DNA from: Brugia malayi
Taxonomy: Eukaryota > Nematoda > Chromadorea > Rhabditida > Onchocercidae
Assembly: GCF_000002995.4 (NCBI RefSeq)
Contig: NW_025062475.1
Location: 10,234,187-10,298,186 of the forward strand
DNA: 64,000 nucleotides
Direction: 5' to 3'
The translations under genes were made by a program, and so were the position numbers. The notes under the pieces were generated by a model that was not told the origin of the DNA, ran no database searches, and saw only the letters and a program-made list of their open reading frames with translations. Below, one piece after another: positions 35,241-47,759 of the stretch (the first letter of the stretch is position 1; each line of letters starts with the position of its first letter).

Positions 35241-36642
35241 CCTCTAAATGAATGAAATTTGCCTCAGTCTGCTATTTCTTGCATGCTCAATAAGCATGAC
35301 TTCCAATATTAACCCACCAATTACACAAAATGTCAACAAAAACTTCCAGTGAGAACTTACTTCAATAAAACATGCCTTAGTTACAGATAAAAAAATCTCC
35401 ACTACTTCATCACTAAAAACACTGAAATCACTGTAGCAAGAAATATGATAAATTCTAATGTAATTCATGTCATCCAAATTTCAGTTTTTCGACTTCATAT
35501 TCGGATAAATACAAATCAAAAACATAGGATAAATGATATGAAGTAACTTCAGATGTGCTAAAATAATTTATTATCAATAATGGAAAATCAATCACTCAGA
35601 AACTATCCATCAATAAGTACTGAATAGCTGAGGAAATCGCATAAATGCATACACATAAGCACATATATGGCAATTCCTGACAGAAAAACAAGCACCATAA
35701 TTAAGAACTTATTTTCACATAGCTAAAATTTAAATAGAGGAGAAGAGTAAGAAAACAACAGCACTATTGAAATTTAATAGAATGAAATACAGTTCAGTTT
35801 GAAACTTTCATTGCTAAAAAGGAAAAAAAAAAAAAAAAAAAAACAAATAAATAATGCATAGTTTTAGGGAAACGATGTAATAAATATCGACTTATTGGCA
35901 ACTATAAAAATCGCACAGACAAGAAACGCTTTGGAGTATTTGATTTTGTTCATTTATCTTTTTATAATTTTAGTTGTTCATTCTGCGATCTTAGTGATGC
36001 AAATACAGCAACTAATCAATATGCTTTGAATTATAAAAATAAATATTAAATTGAATACTACCAATCAATAAAAGGTTAAATGAAAACGAGTAATTTTGAA
36101 CACAATTTACTGTAAACGAAACTATTGAACTCGCCAATTTCTAATTTCTAAATGGTTGATACTGAAACTTCCTTTGCGTCATAGAGCAACAAAAAAAAAA
36201 GTTACCAATTTGCTTCGTTTACCATTTCATTGGCTCGAGTGAATTCAAATTTAATGTCCAAGCGATTGCAACATTTAATTCAAGCTAAGCAAATTGCAGA
36301 AATATAGCCACGCAAACATAGTTCCTAACTATATTTGAATGAATTATGCAATTATTAAGCGCTTCACCAAACTTAAGTGACGAAAGGAATGAGCAGTTAA
36401 TATAAAACAAAACAAAACAGCACACCTTTTTCAAGAAAATTTAAAATTTGAGATTCAAACATGACATTATTTAGTTACCTTATACAGCTCGAAGTTCAGT
36501 ATAACAATACAACTTTATGATTGTTCGAGCATCATCAGTTCAGATCAGAATGAACTGATAATTGCCCACTATTATGCACGGAAAGAGGTAATCAGTAATA
36601 AACAAAAGAAAATAATCAAACATAATCGCAGTTGCTGAGCGA
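35241..36642. other. Spacer between DLGAP 3' end and Gemin8
   Basis: About 1.4 kb. It contains a possible extra Gemin8 5' exon (minus strand, about 35361-35425, in frame with the annotated exon, donor GTAAGT), the 3' UTR of the DLGAP gene, and an A22 run at about 35822-35843. Nothing else recognised. Confidence 0.45.
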
Positions 36643-38201
36643 TCAGATAACCATACGAACTTCACCATCATTGTTACGCTCAGCGTGTTGTTCCTCTTCG
36701 GCTTTTTTCAATTCCTTCTGACGTCGCTTCGCTGCAGCCAAAGCTATTTGTCGGCGTTGAACTTCGGACGCTATTTTTTCACTATTTATAACTGGTAAAT
36801 GGGACTGTATTTTCTTTATATTGTCGCCACGATTATCACCGACAGTGCTGAAAATAGAATGAGTTCGATATAAAAGTTACCTCGATCATCATAGTAACGA
36901 AAAATTGATCGTTCTGTAGAAGTGAGACAAAATAGACAACGAGAATATGTTACATTTTCGTTTATTTCTCGTAATATTAAAGCTGAGCAGTTGACTTGAA
37001 GTTTAGAAAATGTGACTCGAAAAATGATACTTTTAATTTTAATTAAAACAGTTTAAAAATTCCATCTGAATTTTATTTTCTATAACAATAGTTCCAACGC
37101 AATTAAAACAAAAGCAACTACCTTACTGAACGGGATTCTGGTTCCGATAACGTCCAGTGATTTTCACGAAGAAAATTGATTTCACGGAAGTTAGCCTCTA
37201 GTTCCTTCAGCTCAATACTAATCAATGCCCAGTAACCAGAAAGATCGCTAAGATTTACCTGTCCCACATCTGAATTTTGATCCTGAAAGTTGGCTTATAC
37301 TAATCCAATATAACAAAATTTTGTTTACTACAAGATTAAGAACGGATGGGTTTATTATTATAAGCAGATATTTCAGCGATGTCTGGATCATATGAAAATA
37401 GATTTGAAATTACAGTTCTAAGATTATGATCCCATCTCAATAAAAACTATGGACTACTCCAGTGAAATATTAACCAAATGGTTTTTCAAAAGATCTTCGA
37501 ATTTCGCCATTTTTCTGTCCAACAGAAGACCTGCTTTTCCAATTGCAGTTCTAAGCGTTCCTGCAGCATGCTCCGGCATTTCTTGTTCTGGAAAAATGGA
37601 AAAACAATAATCATGTTCTAAAGAAAGATGTCAAAACCTCATGAAAGCCAGCATGTATGCCTTTGATGGGTACTGGATTAAAATGAACTGTATCATACGA
37701 TTTAAAAGATCATTTTTCGCTTGGTTGCAAAGCAGCTGCAAGTTCGCCCTGGCTTCCATCAACAGACTGCGATATGTTTCTCCATCAGGCAAAACGAAGT
37801 TAATGCCATTTTCATTTTTAATTGTTTCCGCTACTTGTTCATTCGTTAATTGTCCATTACCAATGCTTATCTAAAACAGAGTTTTCATATTTGCGTAAAC
37901 TTCAAATATGGCCAGTCAATATGGTCGAAATAGCAGAAACAACTACGATAAAAAAATCAATACGGCATTAATTTAATTTAATTACAAATGATAGAATTTT
38001 GAGAGTTAACATCAGATAGTACATATATTAATTATCTTTCAATTTTTTAAGAGATGGATAAACCCTCAAATTTTCGCAGCGACAAATCTTCAAAGTTTAT
38101 TCACTTGGATATTTAAACTGCGTGAAACTAATGAAGAATGATTTAAGAGTGATTTTCTTAGATATGGTAAAATTACTTAAGCAATATCGTATATATGAAA
38201 A

Positions 38202-38241
<40 letters not shown>

Positions 38242-41200
38242 AAATCTAACCTCTGACTGATTAGCAATGTGCGGTTCACTCTCTATTGATGTTTTTTGTA
38301 GAGCTTGATGTATTTGATGTGCAATGCATGGTTTTGGGCTGCTATGGCAATATGCCGCATCATACAGCTAAAAACAGCAAAACGAATAATAGGGAGAAAT
38401 CTCATTAATAACTAGAAGGAGAAATAGCTTATTAGCACTACGACTCTGACATCGAAGCTAAAGTAAGGCTTTTGTATTAAGTTGTTGCAAGAGTTTTCTT
38501 CAGTGTTGAAATTGGCTGTTTCATATTGTAGTGCATTCTTAAATAAATACCTTTATATTATGCATTATTTTAATGGTTGTTTATTGCTTTTTTTCTTGTG
38601 AATAACTTATTGTTTGCTATTTTGTTTATATTTTTTATAGAGTACGAAGACACTTAGACAAAAAACAGTTGTGAGCTAATCTGCTATTTGAGTTCAAACT
38701 GAATGATAAAGCAGAAAAGGCAATTTTCAGTATTTTCCGAGAAGGTGTTGGAGAAACGTCATACTGTCAACCGAAGCTGTCGAGATCAGTTGAAATGAAT
38801 CACAAATGCTGACTTTCCGCGCATACAAGAATTTAATGCTGGTACTCTGATATTGCAAGCAAACTAGACAGGTGAAAAAGATTAATAAATGGGTGACTAT
38901 GGACTGCGAAGTGTGACAAATCTAAAATACTTCTCAAAATCGAACTTAACCAAAAAAGTCACTGTTACTGCTTATTAATTTGCTACATTATAATTTTCTG
39001 AATCAGACAAAGACGTTACTCTGATGGTACACTCTCCGGATCAATCAGAGCATCTGTCAACAGGAAGAGTAATCTATCACGATACATTTTTATAATACAA
39101 TCAGCGCTTCAACAAGTGTAGAGAAGTGGACTATGGAGTTCAGCAACATCTGACCTTTCATTAACTGATTACTGCTCGACAACTTTTCTTCTACAATTAT
39201 TAGGATGAAAAAATATTTCCCGGAAGTTCGTCGATTCCCAAGGCGTGGATATCTATTTTATAACGCGGATATTTTAAAGAATAAACAGGTTTATTTCTTC
39301 CTGTCATAGTTCGTAATTCGACAAATATGTATCTGATAATTTGAAATTCACAGTGACTATTTACTAATATTACTCACTAAACTCTGGAGGTTAATGAACA
39401 CCTAACACAGTCTTCTAAATATATATATATATATATCAGATGTAACAAAATGTACAAAAAAAGTAAAATTCCTTAAGTGCGAGATCCTTTATAAATGTCA
39501 CTACCAAAGGACGATAAAACACAACAACTTATGCGAAACGAAAAACCCAGCCGTAGAATGTGTTGCATTTTTCTAGAAAAATTTTTTTAATTAATTTTTT
39601 TTAAAAAAAAATTTTTTTCTGATTTAATTAATTCTGTATTTTTAATTAAGAGATGTCGAACCTACTCAATACTTATGCAACAAACATACTGACAAAAAAG
39701 AAAAATGATGAAAAGGCAAAGTATTCGTCCAAATTATGAGAAAATCCTTCGAAATATTTCTAGCATTTTAAAAGAAGTAACAAACTTGGTTGGAAGAAGC
39801 AAGAGAATTTTGTGGTGCAGCAGAATGATTTAGAGGCTTCGCTGTATACGTTTGATCCGATACTGCCATATTTCCTCCTTAAAACATACATTTCATTAAA
39901 TATTGAAATAAACTTATTAACTTGAATTCACATTGGTCCTTTTTTCTTTCTTTTTTTTGAATGACAATTTCCAAAAATGATCAAAAAATATAACCAAATA
40001 ATGTTTCCAAAGTTTGTTGAACTAATATTGTAAAATGCATCATTATTTTTAAAGTGACAGTAAAATACTGTCACTTTCAAAATTGTACTGTTACAAACTC
40101 CTATTACATCTGATATATATATATATATAATTCGAATTTCACTGACAATTGTCAGCTAGACTTCTATTTCGTTTATATGCAGTCTTTCAAAATGCTGATA
40201 AAAACGAAGACTTTTAGCAACAGCCAAAGAAAAGAGTCAAGAAACAAACCCATACCCTTCATCTCTTCATTCGAACTGTTTTCAAGCAGATGATCAAAAT
40301 GTTCGACTAGTTGCCGTACCGGTGCTGACGTCCTTGAAATATCATCTCCCATTTGTGAATTATTCCGACTCGTTACTTCTTCCGATGTCATACTACAAAA
40401 GTTAGAAATGAACAGCTAGGAAGAACTGAAAAAGTACATCTATAAGAAAATTAGGTCATTAAAACCTAGGATAAGTTCATCATGCAATTAATGTTTTTAA
40501 AATGATTAGCATAAGATTTAAGCAACATATGAACACAACTTCAATTAAGTTGAATTACATGATGAAATTTAAAAATAGGCTGAAATAATAAATAAAAGTC
40601 AAAGAAAAAGATAAGAGCAACTGTAAGTATAAATTAAAGCAACTATATACTTTACCCAGGACTGCTCTTTCCAGTTATGTATTAAGGGAAGGGTAATTCC
40701 ATCCCATTAAATCTTCGGCCATTCAGAAAAAAGCATTCTTATTGTCCCCAATCAGTGTAGAACAATCTATACAGAAATGTATACAAATGAACATCACTAA
40801 AAAATAATAGAGCCACTGATGTGAGTGCAAAGAACTTCGTTTTTTTTTATATATATATATAAAGCTTTGAAATTACTAGCATATTTGAGGCAAATTAATG
40901 GAAAATTCGATAATTTGAATCTCGACGACCAATCAGGTACCACTAAAACATGATTAACTATGATGCTGTCTAATAAATATCAACAAAAATGATCTCGTAT
41001 GAGAAAAAATTTTCCTGATGATAATAAGAAGAAAAAATTTTAATGACAATAAAAAAAAGAAGTCGTTCAAAATTCAATAGAAGACGCAAAATTCACAAAT
41101 ACTGCTCACTGACATTTTGGAATTCATCAAGAGTGCAAAGAAAAAAGAAAAATATAAACATCGTGATAGTTTCGGAAAAATAATTCTAACACTTAAATAT

Positions 41201-44200
41201 TTATTTTAACTATTCCTTGACACGTGTAACAAAAATCTGAAGTATACGAATCACTTCTAGTTATAACAAAAGTAACCTAATTATTGATCTAAACTGCTAG
41301 AGCATTGAAAACAGCTATTAAGAGCTAACATATTTAAAAAAAAAAAAAAAAAAACTAATATTTATATCAACTAGTGACGATGATATAAACTATTATATAA
41401 ATATCACTAGGTATTAATTCGTACCAATTCTAACAATGATCGTGGTCATTCTTCAAAACTTTTCAAGTATCCAAGATTATACTTTCAGTGTTATTGGGAA
41501 GAGATTACTACTCCATGTTTCCTTATCTTAAACAACACTTTGATATCTCAAAAAGCGAAATGGTCGGCATCACTCAACTATTTTGCGGAATATCATATGT
41601 GAGAAAAGTTGAGACGAGACATTTGGATGATTAAAAGATTACTGATTCTTATTCTGGATTATGACTAAAGACATAAACTAAAGAACTAAACTATATAGTA
41701 CTAATAGAACAATTCATATTCGCATCTTTAAATTAATTTGACTGATGCTGTATTCATCAATTCCATCTTTTGCAAAAGTATGTAGCATCAAGTCTAATCC
41801 AGTGCTGCAGGTAACTTTTTAGATTATAAGAAGGGCACAACGAGAAATGATAATTCCTTGCATATTCCAAAATTAAGGACAAAAAATGTTTTCATAATAT
41901 CAAACTCTGAGAATATAGAGTCTATTTTGTTGTTGAATAAGGCACTCATAATGATAAAAATCTCTTGTACACTTAATAAAAATGGAAAAAGACAACAATC
42001 TAACGTCAGTTCTTCAGATCTTTACTATCCTTTATATAAGGCAGTATATTTCACAACTTTTAAAAGGTATGACCTTGTCAGTTAAATATGCACTAGATCA
42101 GAAACACATGAAAAACATTTGATCAAAAGAAAGCCTCTCATTTTTTAAAATTTGGTTACACTTCCACCGAAGCCAGCGAATGTTTGACCAAAAAGTGTAA
42201 AGGGCAGCATATTTAAACAATGTCGAAGTACGATGGAAAAATATTTCAAACAAATGCTTCTTAAAAATACTGTTATAAATTGGACAATTAAACCAAAAGC
42301 CTGAGTCATAAAAAATCTAACTAAGGGATGAATACCACAGAAAATTTGACAACCAACATTGAACGTTTCCTTTCAATGGTAATACGAAACAAGTGCTTGA
42401 AATTTTTCCTAGAACAAAGTTTTCTTATTCACTAAAAAGCTCACTTGATCTAACTGATAATTTAGCACATAATTAAATCAAAAAGTAAACTTTGTGCACT
42501 TCATTTTTTCTTACTTATATAAACTAATGTTTGAAGAATTATTTTACTTCTGTTAAAATCTCCTGTCGCTTACCTCCTTCCCCTTGTAAATATTATTATG
42601 CAAAAAAGTGGTGAGTAAAATCTTCAACATAACGAAACAAATATGTAGTTAATGAGCGTATAAACAGTAAAACAGTATTACATCATTATTTTAAAAAATT
42701 GCGTAGCACATAATAGCTAGCAAAGCATATCACTACTACTGACAAATAAACTAGAAGGAAAAGATTAAATTTAAGTGATATAAATTGATATTTGAAGAAT
42801 TCAAACATCGAGTAAGAAAAAATGATAATTTTAGATTCTCCAGCGGAAATAATTAGCAACAACAGAAACAGCGTTGTGAATATCAGGAAAGTAGATGAGT
42901 TTAACTATAGTAAAAATTGGGCAAAGAATAAAAAATGACATTAAATGATCGATAACAAAAAAAGATGCAGAAAAATTAAGTGATGCTTGAATTTCCAATT
43001 TAACTTCTGCTTTCTCCCTAAATCTAGCACATATATTCTACTCTTCTTAACTTTAAAAAAAAAAAATGTTTTCAGACGACTTGAGCTCTGTGAATGAGTT
43101 TTGAACTTGATGATATATGCTCCGTATAGGAACAAGAACATAATTTACAAATGGATGTACAAGTAGGCTATTTCTAAAAATATATGATTATTTATTTCTT
43201 TGGAATGCATAATGTATAATGCGATAAAATGTGAAATCGAGGCCTATTATTCATTCATCAAATAAAAGTCAACATCGTTGATGAAGTTTTATTTACATTC
43301 GAAAAAATAAAAATAAAATATTGGTGGCCTGAAATAAATGGATGAGATAGACTTTACTGTTTCCAAGCTTGCAATGACCAGCTGTTGTCTAATTAATCGA
43401 AAAAAAAAAGCTTATTTTGTGTTTCCTCTATCTTTTTCTGCAGAAAAGTATAAGAAAATTAAAGAGAAAAAAAAAAAAAAAAAAAAATGGATGGATATGA
43501 AAAATCTGCTCGAACTTTAAATTAGCTCTCCATTTTTTTTTTTTTTTTATTTCTCTACAAGCGCAGCATCAAGTTAAAAGTCATTTAATTTGAATTGAAT
43601 TCGTTTTTCAGAAGTCACTCACTGACTTAAATGGAATTTTTCTAAAAAAGCATTTATTGATCAATGTTCAACAAATGATTTGAAATAATTTGTGGCAGTC
43701 TGCAACAGTGTTACATGAGAGGAAATCACCGTTCGCAGCATGAACGATCTTTTTCTATAAGATAAGATCATCATCATCATTACTGACTTGCCAACTAACT
43801 TGCGAAGGGCATACTTATCATTTTCTGTTCACTCATTGATGATATGCATGGTCACCTATTTACACTCTCACTCCTGTCCGTTCTCAAAAGTATTTCTGCA
43901 AATAATACTATTATGTTAACTGTAACATCATGCAAATATTAAAAAACAAGGAAGAAGGAGATTTTGAAAATTAAAGAAATATGAAGCAGTAAGATAACAG
44001 AAGGAATAAAGCAGTTGAATCAACGACAGTAAAAATTCTGTACATGATCAAATTATTAATGGAAAATTAGCTCAAGCAAAGCTGCAAATGTTGACATTAA
44101 ATTCTTCGACTACCATTAAATAAGATAAAGAAAGTCAAGAAAATTGTTCATTTTTGATATCTCGCTTCAATGTCAGTTAGTTGGAACTGAACTAAGATGA

Positions 44201-47200
44201 TCTAATGAGACCTAATAATTATACCAACTGCTTGATGGGAAATAAATCGGAAGTTTTTATTTGAACTGTGAGTTATTGAGTAAGATGCTTTTTTCTCCGT
44301 TCTGCGTTATTGGAATCAGAAGATGTAAAGAGCAACAACAAGTAATTTCCATATGAATGTAAATACTGCATAACACAGAGAAATAAAAACAATCAGTCCA
44401 AGAATTCTATCTCATGTCTTTGTTTTATCAGTTCACACTTCCAACATCCCTCCTCTAAACATTAAAAATAGTAGTGCAAGAAACTCTAAGACAACATTTA
44501 AGCAAAGTGTCACAGAGACATACCTTTTTCGATAATCGTTGTCATCATTTTGACTGAAAGCTAATTTACGTGTCTCAACAATGCTCATCGGTAATTTCTG
44601 AGACACAATGTTTCGTCGTCGACAAGATTCGTCGATATGACGATATGGACGGCGATAACCATTCAGAGCACAACTAATACGTAGATATGATGGCACACGG
44701 GTGATTACATCAAAGTTATCTTCTGAGTGAATACCACTTGTATTCATAGACAATGCCGTTACACTTCTTTCCATTTCCTATGATTAAAATTAAAAATAAA
44801 AGATATGTAATGAAACAATATTATCAGCATCATATTTTATTGTTCGTGGGTTCACTGTTACTTAAGAACAACTGAATTTTTTTAACTTTTTTTTATGTTT
44901 CAAGAATAAAGAACTTTACTTTTTAACCCACGAAAAAAGTTTTGAAACGAAGTGCATTAAAAAAGATATGGAACCTTAGTAATAAGTAAGAAAACATTAC
45001 TATCAAAACACTATTCAACTCCAAAGAAAAAAATATACAAATTGCAAATTTATGAAAAAAAAATTTAGCAAAAGACTATATGTTAACTGAATTATTATAG
45101 CCAGGATCAAACATCTCATTCCTAACAACTAACAAAATAAAAAAAAAAAAATAGTAAATAAATCATATCTCAACTAACAGTGCAATAAAACTAAAGACTG
45201 AGGTTGATAAATTAGTTGAAAATTACTTGGTCTTTCCGAAGAGTTATAAGACGCAGGTCATTTTCTGATACAGTTGGCCTGGAAAGTACATCTCCAGAAC
45301 TGAAGGCTGTTGGCAGAGTTGAAGTTGAGAAAACCTAAAATTTTTGACTTTAAATTTTAATTCAGTCGAAATTTATTATTAGTCCCATCTATAATTTCTG
45401 CCTTGTTCAAAAAAAAAAAAAAAAAAAAAAAAAACATTTAAAAAAATGTGAAATTGGTATTTTGCACATGAATAAAATCAAGAAAATATGTTTTACTTAT
45501 CATTTAAGTAGTTTGCAGTCACTAGTTCACATTTTCGTAAAACTAACATAAGTTATCCATAAAGCATTTTGAAATCCATAAAGCATTTGAAATAAATTAA
45601 GAAAGCTTTGAGAAGTAGAAAAATGGACCTTTCCATGAAAATTAAACACTTAAACAATATCCAACTTCACAAAGCATGATTAGGCTGAAAAATGCTGATA
45701 AAAATTGAAATTAAATTTAGTCGGTGAAATAAATTATTTAAAGTGGAAAATATATTAGGATATAAATATTTAACATTGCACACATTATCTGTTTGCAGAT
45801 TGGAAGTGCAGAATAAATTAACACTATCTAATTTCCATTCGGCTATTACATTTGTTAAAGCCAGCATTCTATTATTTTTACTCTAATTCTCAGTGCATCG
45901 AAAAGTTTTTGTCTATGGTGTACTTTTTTTCTATAGTAGTAGAGTGAAAAGTAGAAAAATGAAAAGTAAAAAAAGTTAGAAGCATTCAAAATAGGACAAG
46001 GAAGTTCATTAAAAACATTATTTGCACTAAGTCTTCTCGAAAAGAATTTCCAAAAAATGTAAAATATCACATCACATGCAATAAAATAAAAAAAAAAAAA
46101 TTGTTAAAATCCTATCAACTATTTCTAAGTATGACATTTGAATATGTAATCTTTTTTTTTTAGATGACCTTCAAGAAAATGCATTCCTGAACAGTCAATG
46201 AAAATATATTTTAACTTCATTAACCCTTCCAATAAGCCCTAATACTTAAACAGTAATTCAAAGAACATTAGAACGCTCATTACATATAAGGTGTTATTTC
46301 GACCGAGCAAGCTGCTTACGTAAATGAAATAATAGCAAATGAATATTGTTGACATTATACAGCAATAAAATAAAATGGAAATTGGAGAAAACCTACAGTT
46401 TCATGGCTGCTGTTGAGGTCGTTTTGATAGGACTGTGAATAATTATCAACATCACGAGTGATGGAAGGTGCTTCACGAGTTTTACGGCTCATTGATAACC
46501 GATGAATGATACGAAAAAACGGTGATGAATGTCGTTTTGGTTTCGGTGGCGGGGAAATGTGCAATTCATTTTCGGTATTCAATTCGTTGTCCTTAACGCT
46601 TGCACCCTACATCAAACAGTATTATACTATCATAATATCTTGTTCTTAGATAAAAAAAATGAAGTTAATTCTACAATATAATCTAGTTGTAAATGTTATC
46701 ATCTAGAATTATTCTTTTCTGAAATACAAATACATGAATACTGGGACCATTTGTATCCCCAAATAAACATGTAATTCTCGACAAAAGAACAACGTATGAT
46801 TATGCAGTTGGCCGTTATGCTAATGTTAATAATAACAGAAAATTACATACTCCATCCGGAGCGAAAAAATAATGATTGTTCAGCATTTATAACATATTTT
46901 TCGCTCAGTAATCAAACAAATGATTAATCATTTTTTGAATCAAATCCTCATTTCCCAGTTATCAATTCATATTTATGTTTCTGTAGTTTGTCATCATTTC
47001 AATCATAAATTGCAATTGTTTAACTGTTTTTCTCACCCCTCTGCAACAATAACTATACTATCACTTCTTTCTTGTTTCTTCCAGCCCAGCAATGTTCCGT
47101 GCTGGAGACCTGGGCTTAACTGCAGCAGCACTAAGCCTTATCGCTCCTATATTTTTGAAAAGTAGTGATGCAACAGAATCATATAAATCGGAAGAAATAT

Positions 47201-47759
47201 TCTTGTTTTTGCTGTAATTTACAAATGTACTAAATGTGATATACTGTATTTACTGTTTCTTTGAGTGTTAGTTAGTGCATAAATTCAGTCATCACACCCA
47301 AAATTTTGAATGCTTCACATTTTTAACAGGAGAAGCGGGAGAAGCAGGCTGAGTGGGATAGGTAGTGATAGCGTCATCCGACAAGTACAGCGACGGATCT
47401 CGCGGACTCTTGCTGCGACGTCTTGTTGAACCGATCCTCGAGAAGAAATGCCCAATTGCTGATGGTCGCATTTTAGGTTCAGCTGTATATTTTTCCACAA
47501 CTATAATAAAACTCTTATTTCTTCGTATACTATTACACCACGAAATAATTAAATCCAATCTCTACTTCATTTTTGTGAAAAAAAAAAAGAAAAAAAAGAA
47601 AGTTGAACTACTATTTTCAACAATATAAGTGAAAAAAGCGAAGCAACAATTTAAAAGTTTCGCAACCTCAATTAAAATGAAGTAAAATGACGTAAAGAAT
47701 ACGGCACAGTAAAGTTCGACATAATATTTAATACCTTGTGCAGATGACACTGGCATCAT
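36643..47759 (-). CDS. DLGAP/SAPAP/GKAP-family scaffold protein
   Basis: Disks-large-associated scaffold that links MAGUK guanylate-kinase domains to Shank-type proteins at cell cortex or synapse. Twelve exons with a closed reading frame: 47759-47735, 47500-47319, 46606-46397, 45334-45227, 44777-44524, 40392-40250, 39877-39786, 38367-38251, 37870-37699, 37587-37475, 37282-37122, 36847-36643; 593 residues, shorter than vertebrate DLGAPs (about 900-1000). The C-terminal GKAP homology region is clear: ETYRSLLMEARANLQLLCNQ, AAGTLRTAIGKAGLLLDRKM, KFEDLLKNHL, DLSGYWALISIELKELEANF, NHWTLSEPESR, and a basic coiled tail EVQRRQIALAAAKRRQKEL. It ends RMVI, a plausible PDZ ligand like the TRL end of vertebrate proteins. 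The N-terminus has Arg/Ser-rich patches. The long introns (4.1 kb at 40393-44523) hold no other gene. Confidence 0.88.
38209..38236. repeat. A-run plus (TA)n microsatellite in DLGAP intron
   Basis: A12 followed by about 13 TA units, ending 14 nt before the 3' (donor) boundary of exon 38367-38251. It lies at the start of the downstream intron. Similar short TA tracts occur at about 6299, 14430, 40848 and elsewhere. Confidence 0.85.
39421..40128. repeat. 708-bp segment with perfect 25-bp inverted ends, containing a DLGAP exon
   Basis: The left end 39421-39445 reads (AT)8CAGATGTAA. The right end 40104-40128 is its exact reverse complement. Nine of the 25 bases are unique sequence; the rest is an AT run. 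The interval holds the in-frame DLGAP exon 39786-39877 and a smaller hairpin at 40051-40077. It may be a MITE-like element that has been exonised. No target-site duplication is obvious. Confidence 0.5.
40051..40077. repeat. Perfect 12-bp-arm hairpin
   Basis: Arms AAAGTGACAGTA (40051-40062) and TACTGTCACTTT (40066-40077) with a 3-nt AAA loop. It lies in the DLGAP intron upstream of exon 39877-39786. Confidence 0.85.
43464..43556. repeat. Long poly(A)/poly(T) inverted repeat in DLGAP intron
   Basis: AGAGAAAA...AATGGA (A-run of about 22) at about 43462-43491 faces TCCATTTT...TTCTCT (T-run of about 16) at about 43529-43556. The unique ends (AGAGA, TGGA) pair as well as the homopolymers, giving a hairpin with a loop of about 40 nt. 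Confidence 0.7.
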
